Source: Frankia sp. AiPa1 (GTDB lineage Bacteria > Actinomycetota > Actinomycetes > Frankiales > Frankiaceae). Taken from it: 64,000 bases of DNA. A model generated the notes under the pieces. The model saw only the letters and a list, made by a program, of their open reading frames with translations, did no database searches and was not told where the DNA came from. The stretch is taken from NCBI RefSeq assembly GCF_023243075.1, contig NZ_JALKFZ020000141.1:62001-126000 (forward strand), written 5' to 3'. Numbering within the stretch: position 1 is the first letter of the stretch; each line of letters begins with the position of its first letter. Shown in pieces: positions 8,851 to 18,197 of the stretch. The translations under genes were made by a program, and so were the position numbers.

Positions 8851-11800
8851 TCACCGGGTGGGCGTCACGGACCCGACCTGGGAGTCGACCGAGGGCTCGG
8901 ACCGGGGCTGAGCCGGGGCGGGCGGCGGCACGGGTGGCGGCACAGGTGGCGGCACGGGTGGCGGCGCGGGCGGGGCTTCGCGGACCGTCGCCATCGCGCG
9001 CAGTCGGGCAAGCCCGGCGAGCAGGCGGAGTTCGGCGATGCTGCGCGGGGCGCTGTCCAGCAGAGCCGGGGACATCACCAGGATCGCGACCACCTGGGCC
9101 CGGGAGAGTGCCACGTTGAGCCGGTTACGGGAGAGCAGGAAGTCCAGCCCGCGCGGCGCCTGCGCCGCACTGGACGTCGTGAGGGAGGTGATCACGACCG
9201 CCGCCTCCTGGCCCTGGAACCGGTCGACCGTGCCGACCCGCACGCCGACCAGCCCGGCGGCGTGCAGGGCCCGCTCGATCGCCCGGACCTGCCGGTTGTA
9301 CGGGGCCACGACCAGCATGTCCGCCACGCCCAACGGCCGGCTGTGCTCGCCGTCGACGAAGGTGCGGCCCACCAGGTCGGCCAGGAGCGCACAGACCGCG
9401 TCGACCTCGGCATCGCTGCGGGTGCTGGCTCCCTCGTGCGCGACGTCGAGCAGGTGCAGCCCCGGCTCGACCCCCGCCACCGAGCGTCCGGCGGCCACCG
9501 GGTGGGCCTGCAGCCGGCCGCCGTAGGCCAGCGCCGACACCGGCGCGCAGACCGCGGGATGCAGCCGGCGGGTCCGGTCGAGGAAGTAGCCGTACGCCGG
9601 CGGGATGACCTCGCCGGCACCGGGCCGCGCCAACTGATCGGACCGGGCCAGCTGGTCGGACCGCGCCAGCTGATCGGACCGGGCCAGCGCACCGTCGCCG
9701 GCCTGGGTGCCCACACCCAGCAGATGGGTCAGTGCGGAGGCGTCGGCACCGTCCGGATGGATGCCCGCGACCACCTGCGGAAGCTGCTGCGGGTCACCGA
9801 GCAGTACCAGGTTGCGGGCGGCGCCGGCCACCGCGAGCGTGTCCGCCAGGGCGAACTGGCCGGCCTCGTCGATGATGAGCACGTCGAACGGTTCGGCCGC
9901 GAGCGCCGGGTTGGCGAACGCCCAGGCCGTGTCACCGACCAGGTGCCCGTGAGGGTGCTCGCGGCGCCAGGCGGCCAGCGCCTTCAGGTCCCGCGGGGTG
10001 TCCCAGGGCGGCGTGTCCCGCGGCGCCGCCCGGTCTGACGTCGCGGGACCGCTCGCACGCGGGCGGGAGCGGCGCGCCTTCTTCGCCGCGGGCAGCCGCC
10101 GCTCGCCCAGGGCGGCGAGCATCGCGTTCTCGATCGCCTTGTGGCTGGTCGAGCAGATCCCCACCGAGGCGCCACCGTCGACCAGATGCCGGATGAGCCG
10201 GCCGGCCAGGTATGTCTTGCCGGCACCGGGCGGCCCCTGGACGGCGAGGTAAGAACCGTCCAGGGTGCTGACCGCGGCGAGCACCGCCGCCACCTGGTCG
10301 TCGCCGTGTTCGGCCGGGTCCGGCAGGCCCGGCGCCGCGCCTGCCCGGCGCCGGGGCGGGAGGCGGCGCAGCAGGTCGATGCCCGCGTCGAGGGGCAGCG
10401 CGGGCAAGGCGGCGGCCGTCCGTTCGGCGAGGAGGCGAACCGCCGCCGGCTTCGGCTTCGGCGACACCGGCTCGCCGGGCAGCACCGCCAGCGGCAGGGC
10501 TCGGGTGGTCCGCTCGGGTGGGGTGCTCTCGGTCAGGACCAGGCTGTCCGCATCGGCCTGGTCGACGGTGGCGTCGGTGGTCGTGCCCGGGGCGCCGGGC
10601 GGGCCCGGGTAGAGCAGGCGCACCGACTCGCCGCGTTCGAAGGGATGCGGTCGGCGTGGGTCGACCCGGGCGCGCAGCTCCCGGCGGGTGTTTCGGCGCC
10701 GCCCGGACGGCTCGTCCCAGTCCTGCGCCACCTGCCAGCCGATCGGCACCGCGCAGTCGTCGGCGGACTCGAGTGTCTCCCGGTCGGCCCGCAGCGCGGC
10801 GAAGTAGGTCCACCACGCCGGCTTGTTCTCCCGCCGGTGGTAGCCGATGGCAGCGGCCAGCAGGGCCCGGGCCCGCTCGTCGTCCGACCAGGTCGCGGGA
10901 TCCGCCGGCAGGCCTGTGACCAGGGCCTGCACTACCGCGTCGCCGTCGGCATCGGGGTCACCGTCGAGTGCGCTCTGTCCCGGCAGCGCCCCGCCGGCCG
11001 CGGCGCTGCCGGGACCGTCCGGGCCGACGGCGTCGCCGAGCTCGGCGCTCGGGTCCGGGACGAAGGCCGAGACGCCGGCCTCGCCGCGCAGGCCGAGCAG
11101 CCAGCGGTGCAGGCGATGGGTGGAGACGCAGTCGACCCGGTTGTAGGCGGCGATCTCGGCGAGCAGCCGGTCGGCCTGTGCCGTCTCGCCCGCGGCCCGA
11201 TGTTCGAGGACGGTCTCGTAGGCCACGATGCTGTCCGCCGCGGTGGTGACCGCCGCCGTCCGCGCGCCCGGGTAGAACAACGGCTCCAGATACTTGATCG
11301 AGTAGGACGGCTGGGAGACCCGCAGGCTGCGCCGGACCACCGCGTGCAGGTCGACCAGCCGGTGCCCGCGCAGCAGGTCGTCCACCTCACGTTCCCGGGT
11401 GCCGTGACGGGCGGCGAGGCGGCGCAGCGCGTTCGGTTCGTAGGGCGCGTAGTGGTAGATGTGGGCGCGTGGATGGTCGCGCAGTCGCGCCGTCGTCCAG
11501 TCGACGAACTCCTCGAACGCCCGTCGCTCCCCGGCCCGGTCGTGGGCCCAGAAGGCGTGGAACTGCTCACCGGGCAGACCCGCCTCCTCCCCCGGCACGG
11601 CCACCTCCCCGCCCGCCGCCTGATGGGGCTCCCGCACCGCCCCGTTGGGCACCGCCATCCCGTCCGGGCGGGCCACCCCGCTCGGGCCGTCCGCGTCGCG
11701 CGGCCTGTTCGGGGGATGGGTGAGGATCACCGCTCCGAAGAGGTACTCCAGGCCGGAGGCCTCCAACGCGTACGGATCACCTTCCATGTCGAAGTAGATG

Positions 11801-13107
11801 TCGCCCGGATCCGGTGCCGGCATCATCGCGAGGCCGGACGCGTCCACCATCCGCACGCTCACCGTCCCGAGCGGGTCGTCCGTACTGCGCGACGCATCCT
11901 GGGCGGCCTGCAGCTCGGCCTGTAGCCGCAGGCCGGCGAACGCGGTGGCGGAGATCTCCGCCGGGCGGCGCTCGTCCGCCGCCGCGGCGAGCTCCTCGAC
12001 GGTGGTGATGCCGGCGCCGCGCAGCGCGTCCCGCTGCTGCCCGCGCAGGCCCGCGACCAGGGACAGGTCCCGGGCCTGCGCGCGCTGCGAGCCGCAGTGC
12101 TCGGCGAAGGCGCAGGTCGCGCACTGGGCGCGGGGCTCGGCCCAGGTCGGCGTGGGCAGCCGCGCCGGACGGGCCAGACGGGCCTCGAGCCGGCCTCGTG
12201 TGTGCGCGACGAGCGACGCGAAGTCGTCCACGCGGAACGACCGCACCACTGCGGCCGAGGTGGCCCCAGCCGACGTGCCCCCAGCCGACAGGTCCGTCGG
12301 CGCGGGGTGCACCAGGTGCATCAGAGCCGGGACGGGCACGCCGACCGACGGCAGCGCGACGGCGTAGGCGGCCAGCTGCAGGACGGCGGCGGGCCGGGCC
12401 TGCCGGGTGAGCTTCGCGTCGACCGGCTCGTAGTGGCCGGGTCGCGCCGGGCCGAGCGCCGCGCCGGTATACGGATCCAGGTGTGCGGCGAGGAGGAAGT
12501 CGGGGCGGCCGAGAAAGGCGGGACGGCCGGCGCCCGGGCCAGCCTCGAACAACACCCCCTGGTAGACCACCGGGACGCCGCGGGCGAGCGCCTCGCGGGT
12601 GCGTGCCACCGCGGCGGCCAGGCCGTCCGCCGTGGGCGCCGGGCGCGGGATCTCCACGACGCCGTCCGCGCCGAACGTGCGGCGCAGATGCGCGAGCCAG
12701 CGCCGCTCGTGCGCCTCGCCGTGGTGCACCGCGGTGCGGTCAGGCGGGCTCAGCCGCAGCCTCGGAAGGCCGCCACGCGGGTCACCCTGACCGTCCGAAG
12801 GGACCCCGCCCTCCGATGGGACCCCGCCATCCGGGGACGGCCCACCGTCCTGCGGCACACCGCCGTCCGGGGACGCCCCAGCGCCCGGGTGCACACCGCC
12901 GATCGGGCTGCCGTCGCCCCCCGGGGGCGCCAGTTCGACGGCGGCCGCCGCCCGCCCGTCCGCCAGCGCATGGGCGAGCACCGCGCGGTGCCCGCATTCG
13001 ACGACGTCCACGAGGTCGCTCGCGGAGATGACCCACCGCCCGTCGAGCCTGTACACCCGCACCATCCCGTCCGGCCGTCCGGCGCGGCCCGGGCTAGAGC
13101 CTGACAC
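8851..13107 (-). CDS. TM0106-type RecB-like nuclease fused to Upf1-like helicase
   Basis: The 1418-residue protein combines an N-terminal RecB-family nuclease region (TM0106 type, roughly residues 10-720) with a C-terminal superfamily 1 AAA helicase. Helicase motifs are readable: Walker A QGPPGAGKT near 960, Walker B LIIDEAGQ near 1075, GDPQQLP near 1105, and VGTVDRFQGQEA with SRNRLNVALSRA near 1297-1330. It probably processes DNA or RNA ends, in repair or defence. A Pro/Gly/Asp-rich linker (about 75-115), an in-frame three-copy 18-bp repeat (9634-9687, reading ARSDQL) and a PPVPPP tail are low-complexity additions. The start is uncertain: GTG at 13107 and ATG at 13065 both lack a strong ribosome site. 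Confidence 0.85.
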   Translation of the reverse strand: MSGSSPGRAGRPDGMVRVYRLDGRWVISASDLVDVVECGHRAVLAHALADGRAAAAVELAPPGGDGSPIGGVHPGAGASPDGGVPQDGGPSPDGGVPSEGGVPSDGQGDPRGGLPRLRLSPPDRTAVHHGEAHERRWLAHLRRTFGADGVVEIPRPAPTADGLAAAVARTREALARGVPVVYQGVLFEAGPGAGRPAFLGRPDFLLAAHLDPYTGAALGPARPGHYEPVDAKLTRQARPAAVLQLAAYAVALPSVGVPVPALMHLVHPAPTDLSAGGTSAGATSAAVVRSFRVDDFASLVAHTRGRLEARLARPARLPTPTWAEPRAQCATCAFAEHCGSQRAQARDLSLVAGLRGQQRDALRGAGITTVEELAAAADERRPAEISATAFAGLRLQAELQAAQDASRSTDDPLGTVSVRMVDASGLAMMPAPDPGDIYFDMEGDPYALEASGLEYLFGAVILTHPPNRPRDADGPSGVARPDGMAVPNGAVREPHQAAGGEVAVPGEEAGLPGEQFHAFWAHDRAGERRAFEEFVDWTTARLRDHPRAHIYHYAPYEPNALRRLAARHGTREREVDDLLRGHRLVDLHAVVRRSLRVSQPSYSIKYLEPLFYPGARTAAVTTAADSIVAYETVLEHRAAGETAQADRLLAEIAAYNRVDCVSTHRLHRWLLGLRGEAGVSAFVPDPSAELGDAVGPDGPGSAAAGGALPGQSALDGDPDADGDAVVQALVTGLPADPATWSDDERARALLAAAIGYHRRENKPAWWTYFAALRADRETLESADDCAVPIGWQVAQDWDEPSGRRRNTRRELRARVDPRRPHPFERGESVRLLYPGPPGAPGTTTDATVDQADADSLVLTESTPPERTTRALPLAVLPGEPVSPKPKPAAVRLLAERTAAALPALPLDAGIDLLRRLPPRRRAGAAPGLPDPAEHGDDQVAAVLAAVSTLDGSYLAVQGPPGAGKTYLAGRLIRHLVDGGASVGICSTSHKAIENAMLAALGERRLPAAKKARRSRPRASGPATSDRAAPRDTPPWDTPRDLKALAAWRREHPHGHLVGDTAWAFANPALAAEPFDVLIIDEAGQFALADTLAVAGAARNLVLLGDPQQLPQVVAGIHPDGADASALTHLLGVGTQAGDGALARSDQLARSDQLARSDQLARPGAGEVIPPAYGYFLDRTRRLHPAVCAPVSALAYGGRLQAHPVAAGRSVAGVEPGLHLLDVAHEGASTRSDAEVDAVCALLADLVGRTFVDGEHSRPLGVADMLVVAPYNRQVRAIERALHAAGLVGVRVGTVDRFQGQEAAVVITSLTTSSAAQAPRGLDFLLSRNRLNVALSRAQVVAILVMSPALLDSAPRSIAELRLLAGLARLRAMATVREAPPAPPPVPPPVPPPVPPPAPAQPRSEPSVDSQVGSVTPTR

Positions 13108-13483
13108 CGCCCTGTCCGGCCATCGGCGTGGAGGTCCGCGGCCGCCGCGTCGTCTGGTCCGCTATAAGTCCCGCCGCTGTGCCGGCGCCGGCACCTTGGC
13201 ACTTTCGGGCCAGTCCTGGTGGGCCGGGAGGGCCTGGCGGCAGGTCATCCCATTGGGCCACCTCTATCGGGTGTTCCTGGCCTGGAAAGCCCCTTTTTCG
13301 GCCGACGGAAAAATTTGTGGTTCCGGCCACACCACCATCTCGGCTACTACCGCACGCGTCCGAAGAGTCGCGCACCGCGCAGCGGTTGTCCAGTACAACA
13401 CCATTCGTCCGATACACCGTCGTCCGGTACGACTATCCGCGGTCCGGTACTACGATGCGTACCGGGATCAGGGAGGGCGCGGC
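13108..13483. other. Divergent promoter region
   Basis: This 376-base gap separates the divergently transcribed nuclease-helicase gene and the acyl-CoA ligase gene, and it should hold both promoters. A locally AT-richer patch with CCCCTTTTTCGG and AAAAATTTG lies near 13290-13320. The right half contains the repeated operator-like array described separately. Confidence 0.6.
13388..13465 (+). promoter_or_regulatory. Operator-like array of GTCCRRTAC repeats
   Basis: Four direct copies of the nine-mer GTCC(A/G)(A/G)TAC lie at 13388-13396, 13407-13415, 13422-13430 and 13442-13450. The last is paired with an inverted GTACCGG at 13459-13465, making a 7-bp dyad with an 8-base spacer. The array ends 19 bases before the GTG start of the acyl-CoA ligase gene. 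Repeated sites this close to a start suggest cooperative binding by a repressor or activator, though no regulator gene adjoins. Confidence 0.55.
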
Positions 13484-15622
13484 GTGCGCGGCATCGACCG
13501 ACTGCTGCATCCACGGGTCGTCGCCGTCGTCGGGGCGAGCCGCGAGCCGGGCACGGTCGGTCACGAGGTGTTCCGCCGGCTGCTGGCGAGTGGCTTCACC
13601 GGGACGGTCTACCCGGTCAACCCGGCAGCCAGCCACGTGGCGTCCGTCTACGCCTACCGGGATCTCGCAGACGTGCCCGCCCCCGTGGACCTCGCCGTCC
13701 TCGCGGTGCCGGCGCCGGGAGTCGCGGCCGTGCTGCGGACCTGCGTGGCCCGCGGTGTGCGCTCGGTGATCGTCGTTTCGTCCGGTTTCGCCGACGCGGG
13801 GCCGGCGGGGCTCGCGCGCCTCGCCGAGGTCGTCCAGATCGCCCGGGACGGCGGCATTCGCCTGCTCGGCCCGAACGCGATGGGAGTCATCAACACCGCG
13901 CCCACCTCCCGGCTGCACGCGACCTTCGCCGTGGGTTCCCCGCCGGTCGGGCGAGTCGGGGTGCTGACCCAGTCCGGGGCGCTGGCGGGAACGTTCCTCA
14001 CCGACGCGGCGCGCCGCGCGATCGGGTTCTCGACCTTCGTCTCCACCGGCGATCGCTCCGACGTGTCGACCAACGACCTGCTCGAATACTGGCAGGACGA
14101 TCCGCGGACCGAGGTCGTCCTGGTGCATCTGCAGAGTTTCGGAAATCCGCGGCGCTTCGCCAGGATCGCCCGTCGCCTTGGCCGGACGACACCGGTGGTG
14201 GCGCTCAAAAGCGGCCGGGATCTCACCGACGGTGCCGCCGACGCGCTGTTCACCGGTGCGGGGGTGATCCGGGTCGACACCCTCAACCAGCTCTTCGACA
14301 CCGCGGCGCTACTGGCCCACCAGCCACTGCCGGCCGGGCGCCGGGTCGGCGTGGTGGGGACGTCCAGCGCACTCGCGGCCCTCGCCACCGACGCCTGCCA
14401 CAGCTACGGTCTGCGGGTGCCGCGGCTGTCGAGCCCGACCCGCGCGGCCCTCGCCGAGATCGTCGGCCACGGCGACACCGGCAACCCCGTCGACCTCGGC
14501 CCGCTAGCCGACCCCGAACGCTTCGACGCGGCGCTACGCCGGGTGGTGGGCAGCGGTGAGGTCGACGCCCTGCTCGCCCTGGTCACCCCGCACGCCCAGG
14601 TCGACCGGCTCGGCGCCGCCGTGCGCGCGGTCGCCCTCGAACACGGACTGCCGGTGCTCGCCTCCTACCTGGGGCACGACGGGATGCCGGCGGCCCTCGC
14701 CGTCCCCGACGACGAGGGCTCCCCCGGCCGGGGTTCGGTGCCGTCCTACTCCTCGCCGGAGTCCGCGGCGCTCGCGCTGTCCCGCGCCGCCGATCACGCC
14801 GCCTGGCGGGCCCGGGAGCAGGGCCGGGTGCCGGAGCTCACCGACATCGACGCCGAGCACGCCCGCGCGCTCGCCGACCATGCCGCCACCGACCATGCCG
14901 CCACCGGCCACATCGCCACCGGCCAGGAAGGAGCTACCGGTTCCGGGCCAGCCGCCGCGGGTGCCCGCCCGGTCAGCCACGTCGGCGACTGGTTGGCGGA
15001 GCCGGTGGCGCATGCCCTGCTCGCCGATGTCGGCCTGCGCGCGTGGCCAAGCGCCCGGGTGGCCACGCGCGACGCCGCTCTGGCCGCCGCGCACGACCTC
15101 GGCTGGCCCGTCGCGCTCAAGATCGCCGACGAACGGTTCCGCAGCCGGCTCGACGTCGGTGCCGTCCAGCTCGGCGTGGGTGACGCGAGCGAGCTCGCCG
15201 CCGCCTGGCAGACGGTGCGCGCCGCGGTGGGCCCCGGCGACATGCTCGTCCAGCCGATGGCACCGGGCGGGGTGTCCACGGTCGTGCGGATGCACCAGGA
15301 TCCCGCCGTCGGACCGCTGGTCTCGCTGCGTCTGGGCGGCGCCGTCGGGGACCTGCTCGCCGACCCCGTCGCCCGCATCCTGCCGCTGACCGACCGGGAC
15401 GCGACCGATCTCATCGCCACCGTCCGCGGCAGCGTGCTGCTGCTCGGCGGCTCCGGCGCCCCCGCCGCCGACACCAGCGCCCTCGCCGACCTGCTGCACC
15501 GCGTGGCCCGCCTGGCCGAGGAGGTGCCGGCGATCGCCGAGATCCTGCTCGATCCGGTGCTCGTCGGCCGCCGCGGCGTGGTGCTCCTGCACGCCGGCAT
15601 CCGACTGGGAAACCCGGACTAG
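13484..15622 (+). CDS. NDP-forming acyl-CoA synthetase (CoA-binding plus ATP-grasp)
   Basis: The 712-residue protein has the acetate-CoA ligase (ADP-forming) / protein-acyltransferase-like layout. A CoA-binding Rossmann domain comes first (VVAVVGASREPGTVG), then two succinyl-CoA-ligase-like domains (GRVGVLTQSGALAG, VVALKSGR) and a C-terminal ATP-grasp domain (about 490-712; ALKIADERFRSRLDVGAVQLG). It would make or break acyl-CoA with a nucleotide diphosphate product; the acyl substrate is unknown. No GNAT domain is seen. A short tandem repeat encoding HAATDHAATGHIATG marks the linker near residue 470. The start is GTG at 13484, with GGAGGG eight bases upstream, just after the operator-like array. 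Confidence 0.82.
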   Translation: MRGIDRLLHPRVVAVVGASREPGTVGHEVFRRLLASGFTGTVYPVNPAASHVASVYAYRDLADVPAPVDLAVLAVPAPGVAAVLRTCVARGVRSVIVVSSGFADAGPAGLARLAEVVQIARDGGIRLLGPNAMGVINTAPTSRLHATFAVGSPPVGRVGVLTQSGALAGTFLTDAARRAIGFSTFVSTGDRSDVSTNDLLEYWQDDPRTEVVLVHLQSFGNPRRFARIARRLGRTTPVVALKSGRDLTDGAADALFTGAGVIRVDTLNQLFDTAALLAHQPLPAGRRVGVVGTSSALAALATDACHSYGLRVPRLSSPTRAALAEIVGHGDTGNPVDLGPLADPERFDAALRRVVGSGEVDALLALVTPHAQVDRLGAAVRAVALEHGLPVLASYLGHDGMPAALAVPDDEGSPGRGSVPSYSSPESAALALSRAADHAAWRAREQGRVPELTDIDAEHARALADHAATDHAATGHIATGQEGATGSGPAAAGARPVSHVGDWLAEPVAHALLADVGLRAWPSARVATRDAALAAAHDLGWPVALKIADERFRSRLDVGAVQLGVGDASELAAAWQTVRAAVGPGDMLVQPMAPGGVSTVVRMHQDPAVGPLVSLRLGGAVGDLLADPVARILPLTDRDATDLIATVRGSVLLLGGSGAPAADTSALADLLHRVARLAEEVPAIAEILLDPVLVGRRGVVLLHAGIRLGNPD

Positions 15623-15791
15623 CAGACTCAGCGGCGCGCCGACGGCCTGTGCCGCACGCTCGCGGCCGGCCTTGACGGGAAGATCTCAAGCGCCCGTTTC
15701 CGGAGAGCGCGGGGAGCGGCGCCGCCGTGTCACGGCGGTGACGGCCCAGCGACGACCCACGGCCGTCAGCCAGCCCGGTACGTTCGTCATC

Positions 15792-16727
15792 ATGACGGCA
15801 CGCCAGCGGATCGCGTTCCAGGGCGAGCGGGGCGCCAACTCGCACATCGCCTGCCGGGACGTGTACCCCGACTTCGACGCGGTCCCCTACCCGACCTTCG
15901 ACGAGTGCTTCTCCGCGCTCGAGGACGGGACGGTGGATCTCGCGATGATCCCGGTGGAGAACTCCACCGCCGGCCGGGTCGCCGACATCCACCTGCTGCT
16001 GCTACGCCCCGCTGTGCACATCATCGGGGAGTACTTCCTGCCGGTCAGCCACCAGTTGCTCGGTCTCGCCGGCGCCACTCTGGACGACGTCAAGACGGTG
16101 CACAGCCATCCGCAGGCGCTCGCCCAGTGCCGGCTGGGCCTGCGCGCGCTCGGCCTGGTCGCGGTGGCCGCCGCCGACACCGCCGGTGCCGCCCGGGAGA
16201 TCGCCGAGGCCGGTGACCCGAGCCGGGCCGCGATCGCCTCCCGGCTCGCCGCGGAGGCGTACGGGCTCGAGGTCCTGCGCGCCGATCTTGAGGACGAGGC
16301 GCACAACACCACCCGGTTCCTCATCCTGTCCACCGAGAACCTGCGCGCGGCCGCCGGGATCGGCCCGCTGGTCACGACGTTCGTGTTCAAGGTGCACAAC
16401 CGGCCGGCCGCGCTCTACAAGGCGCTCGGCGGGTTCGCCACCAGCGGCGTCAACATGACGAAGCTGGAGAGCTACATGGTGGGCGGGCGCTTCGTCGCCA
16501 CCCAGTTCCTCGCCGACGTCGAGGGCAGCCCGGAGGACCCGGCGGTGGCGACGGCCTTCGAGGAGCTGTCGTTCTATGCCGACCACCGCATCCTCGGCGT
16601 CTACCGGGCCAGCCGCTACCGCGAGCGGGAACGTCTGTCCGCCCTCGAGCCCGCCGCCGCGAACCAGACGACCACCGTTGCCCGTGCCACCACGAACCAT
16701 TCCGCCACGAACCATTCCGCCCGGTGA
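15792..16727 (+). CDS. pheA: Prephenate dehydratase
   Basis: The 311-residue enzyme converts prephenate to phenylpyruvate in phenylalanine synthesis. The catalytic domain starts RIAFQGERGANS and contains the essential motif NTTRF near residue 176. A C-terminal ACT domain (ALYKALGGFATSGVNMTKLES) provides feedback control by phenylalanine. The ESRP-type effector motif of the family reads LESYM here. The start at ATG 15792 is by alignment to the family N-terminus, since no strong ribosome site is visible. The protein ends in a short Thr/Asn/His/Ala-rich tail made by a tandem repeat (CGAACCATTCCGCC, twice). Its TGA overlaps the GTG of nhaA. Confidence 0.9.
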   Translation: MTARQRIAFQGERGANSHIACRDVYPDFDAVPYPTFDECFSALEDGTVDLAMIPVENSTAGRVADIHLLLLRPAVHIIGEYFLPVSHQLLGLAGATLDDVKTVHSHPQALAQCRLGLRALGLVAVAAADTAGAAREIAEAGDPSRAAIASRLAAEAYGLEVLRADLEDEAHNTTRFLILSTENLRAAAGIGPLVTTFVFKVHNRPAALYKALGGFATSGVNMTKLESYMVGGRFVATQFLADVEGSPEDPAVATAFEELSFYADHRILGVYRASRYRERERLSALEPAAANQTTTVARATTNHSATNHSAR

Positions 16728-18115
16728 CGGCGCCGGCCGCGCCGCCCCGGCCCGGGCCCGCGCTGCGCATCCGGCTGCCGCAGGTCGCGCCCTCCATGCG
16801 GGAGTTCCTCGCCACCGAGGCCGGCGGGGCGGTGCTGCTCCTGGTCGCCGCGGTCACCGCCCTGGCCTGGGCGAACTCTCCCTGGTCGCACGGCTATGAC
16901 TCGCTGTGGGCGACGACCGCGCAGCTGCGCCTCGGTGACGCCGATCTCACCCTGAGCCTGCACCACTGGGTCAACGACGGGGCGATGGCACTGTTCTTCA
17001 CCGTCGTCGGGCTGGAGATCAGCCGTGAGTTCACCGCGGGTGAGCTGCGCGACCGGCGCATCGCCGCCGTCCCCGCGCTCGGCGCCATCGGCGGGCTGGC
17101 CCTGCCCGCCCTCGTCTACCTGCTGCTCACTCCGTCCGGGGCGGCGGGACACGGCTGGGGCATCCCGATGTCCACCGACACGGCTTTCGTCATCGGCATC
17201 CTCGCGCTGTTCGGGCCGGCCTGCCCCGACCGGCTGCGGCTGTTCCTGCTGACCCTCGCCATCGTCGACGACATCGGCGCGATCACCGTGGTCGGGGTCT
17301 TCTACACCGACCACGTCCGCTTCGGCGCCCTCGCGCTCGCCGCCGGCCTGGTGCTCGTCATGCTGGCGCTACGCTGGATGAGGGTATGGCGGCTGTTGCC
17401 GTACGCTCTCGTCGCCGTCGTGCTCTGGGGGGCGATCCACGCCTCCGGGGTGCACGCGACGCTGGCCGGGGTGATCACGGGGTTGCTCATCCCGGCCGTC
17501 CCGCCGCGGCGGGAGCAGGCGGCGCAGGTCCCGGTGTACGTGCGGGCGCTCGCCGAGGAGTCGAATGCCACCCGGGCCGCGCTCGCGGTCGTCGCGGCGA
17601 AGGCCACGGTCTCGGCGAACGAGCGGCTGCAACGGGTGTTGCACCCGTTCAGCGCCTTCGTGGTCGTCCCCCTGTTCGGCCTGGCCAACGCCGGGGTGCA
17701 TCTGGACGGCGCGACGCTGCGGGCGGCGTCGACCTCGGCTGTCACCTACGGGGTCGGGATCGGCCTGATCGCCGGCAACGCGATCGGGATCACCTTCGCG
17801 AGTCTGGGGGCGATGCGCACAGGCCTTGGCCAGCTGCCCGGGCAGGTCCGCTACGGCCATCTGATCGGTGCGGCGACGCTCGCCGGGATCGGCTTCACGA
17901 TCTCGCTGTTCATCACCGAGCTCGCGTTCACCGACGACAGCCTGCGCGACCAGGCGAAGATCGGCATCCTGGTCGGGTCGTTCGCCGCCGCCATCCTCGG
18001 CACCGTCATCCTGCGAGTGTTCGGCGAGCGCATGCCGCTGTGCTCGCCGCTGACCGACGAGCCGGTCCCCCGCCTGCCCCCGCGCCCCTGGCGCGCACCT
18101 GTGCCGGCGAAATGA
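16724..18115 (+). CDS. nhaA: Na+/H+ antiporter NhaA
   Basis: This 463-residue inner-membrane protein exchanges sodium for protons. About twelve hydrophobic segments are visible, and the ion-binding pair is present in LAIVDDIGAITVVG, with MSTDTAFVIG upstream as in the family. The GTG start overlaps the pheA stop by four bases (GTGA at 16724-16727), indicating translational coupling, although the two functions are unrelated. Many actinobacterial NhaA proteins, as I recall, carry a C-terminal DsbA/thioredoxin-like domain. This one ends at the antiporter, and a separate DsbA-like gene lies convergently just downstream. A 15-bp tandem repeat begins exactly at the stop codon. Confidence 0.93.
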   Translation: MTAPAAPPRPGPALRIRLPQVAPSMREFLATEAGGAVLLLVAAVTALAWANSPWSHGYDSLWATTAQLRLGDADLTLSLHHWVNDGAMALFFTVVGLEISREFTAGELRDRRIAAVPALGAIGGLALPALVYLLLTPSGAAGHGWGIPMSTDTAFVIGILALFGPACPDRLRLFLLTLAIVDDIGAITVVGVFYTDHVRFGALALAAGLVLVMLALRWMRVWRLLPYALVAVVLWGAIHASGVHATLAGVITGLLIPAVPPRREQAAQVPVYVRALAEESNATRAALAVVAAKATVSANERLQRVLHPFSAFVVVPLFGLANAGVHLDGATLRAASTSAVTYGVGIGLIAGNAIGITFASLGAMRTGLGQLPGQVRYGHLIGAATLAGIGFTISLFITELAFTDDSLRDQAKIGILVGSFAAAILGTVILRVFGERMPLCSPLTDEPVPRLPPRPWRAPVPAK

Positions 18116-18184
18116 CGGCCGACGAAATGACGGCCGACGATACGACGCCGACGAAATGACAGCCGGCGGAATGACAGCCGGCGG
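18111..18184. repeat. 15-bp tandem repeat at the nhaA 3' end
   Basis: Units of the form AATGACGGCCGACGA or AATGACAGCCGGCGG occur at 18111, 18126, 18155 and 18170, with a degenerate 14-base unit between them. The first unit contains the nhaA stop codon, and the array fills most of the gap to the convergent dsbA-like gene. It may have grown by slippage from the end of the gene. Confidence 0.8.
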
Positions 18185-18197
18185 CATAGGCCCGTCG

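Noticed and set aside
10141-11925. A 594-codon open frame on the plus strand inside the nuclease-helicase gene
   Set aside because: It is antisense to a gene with intact helicase motifs. Its composition (Arg/Gly/Ala/Pro-rich) is that expected from the opposite frame of GC-rich coding DNA.
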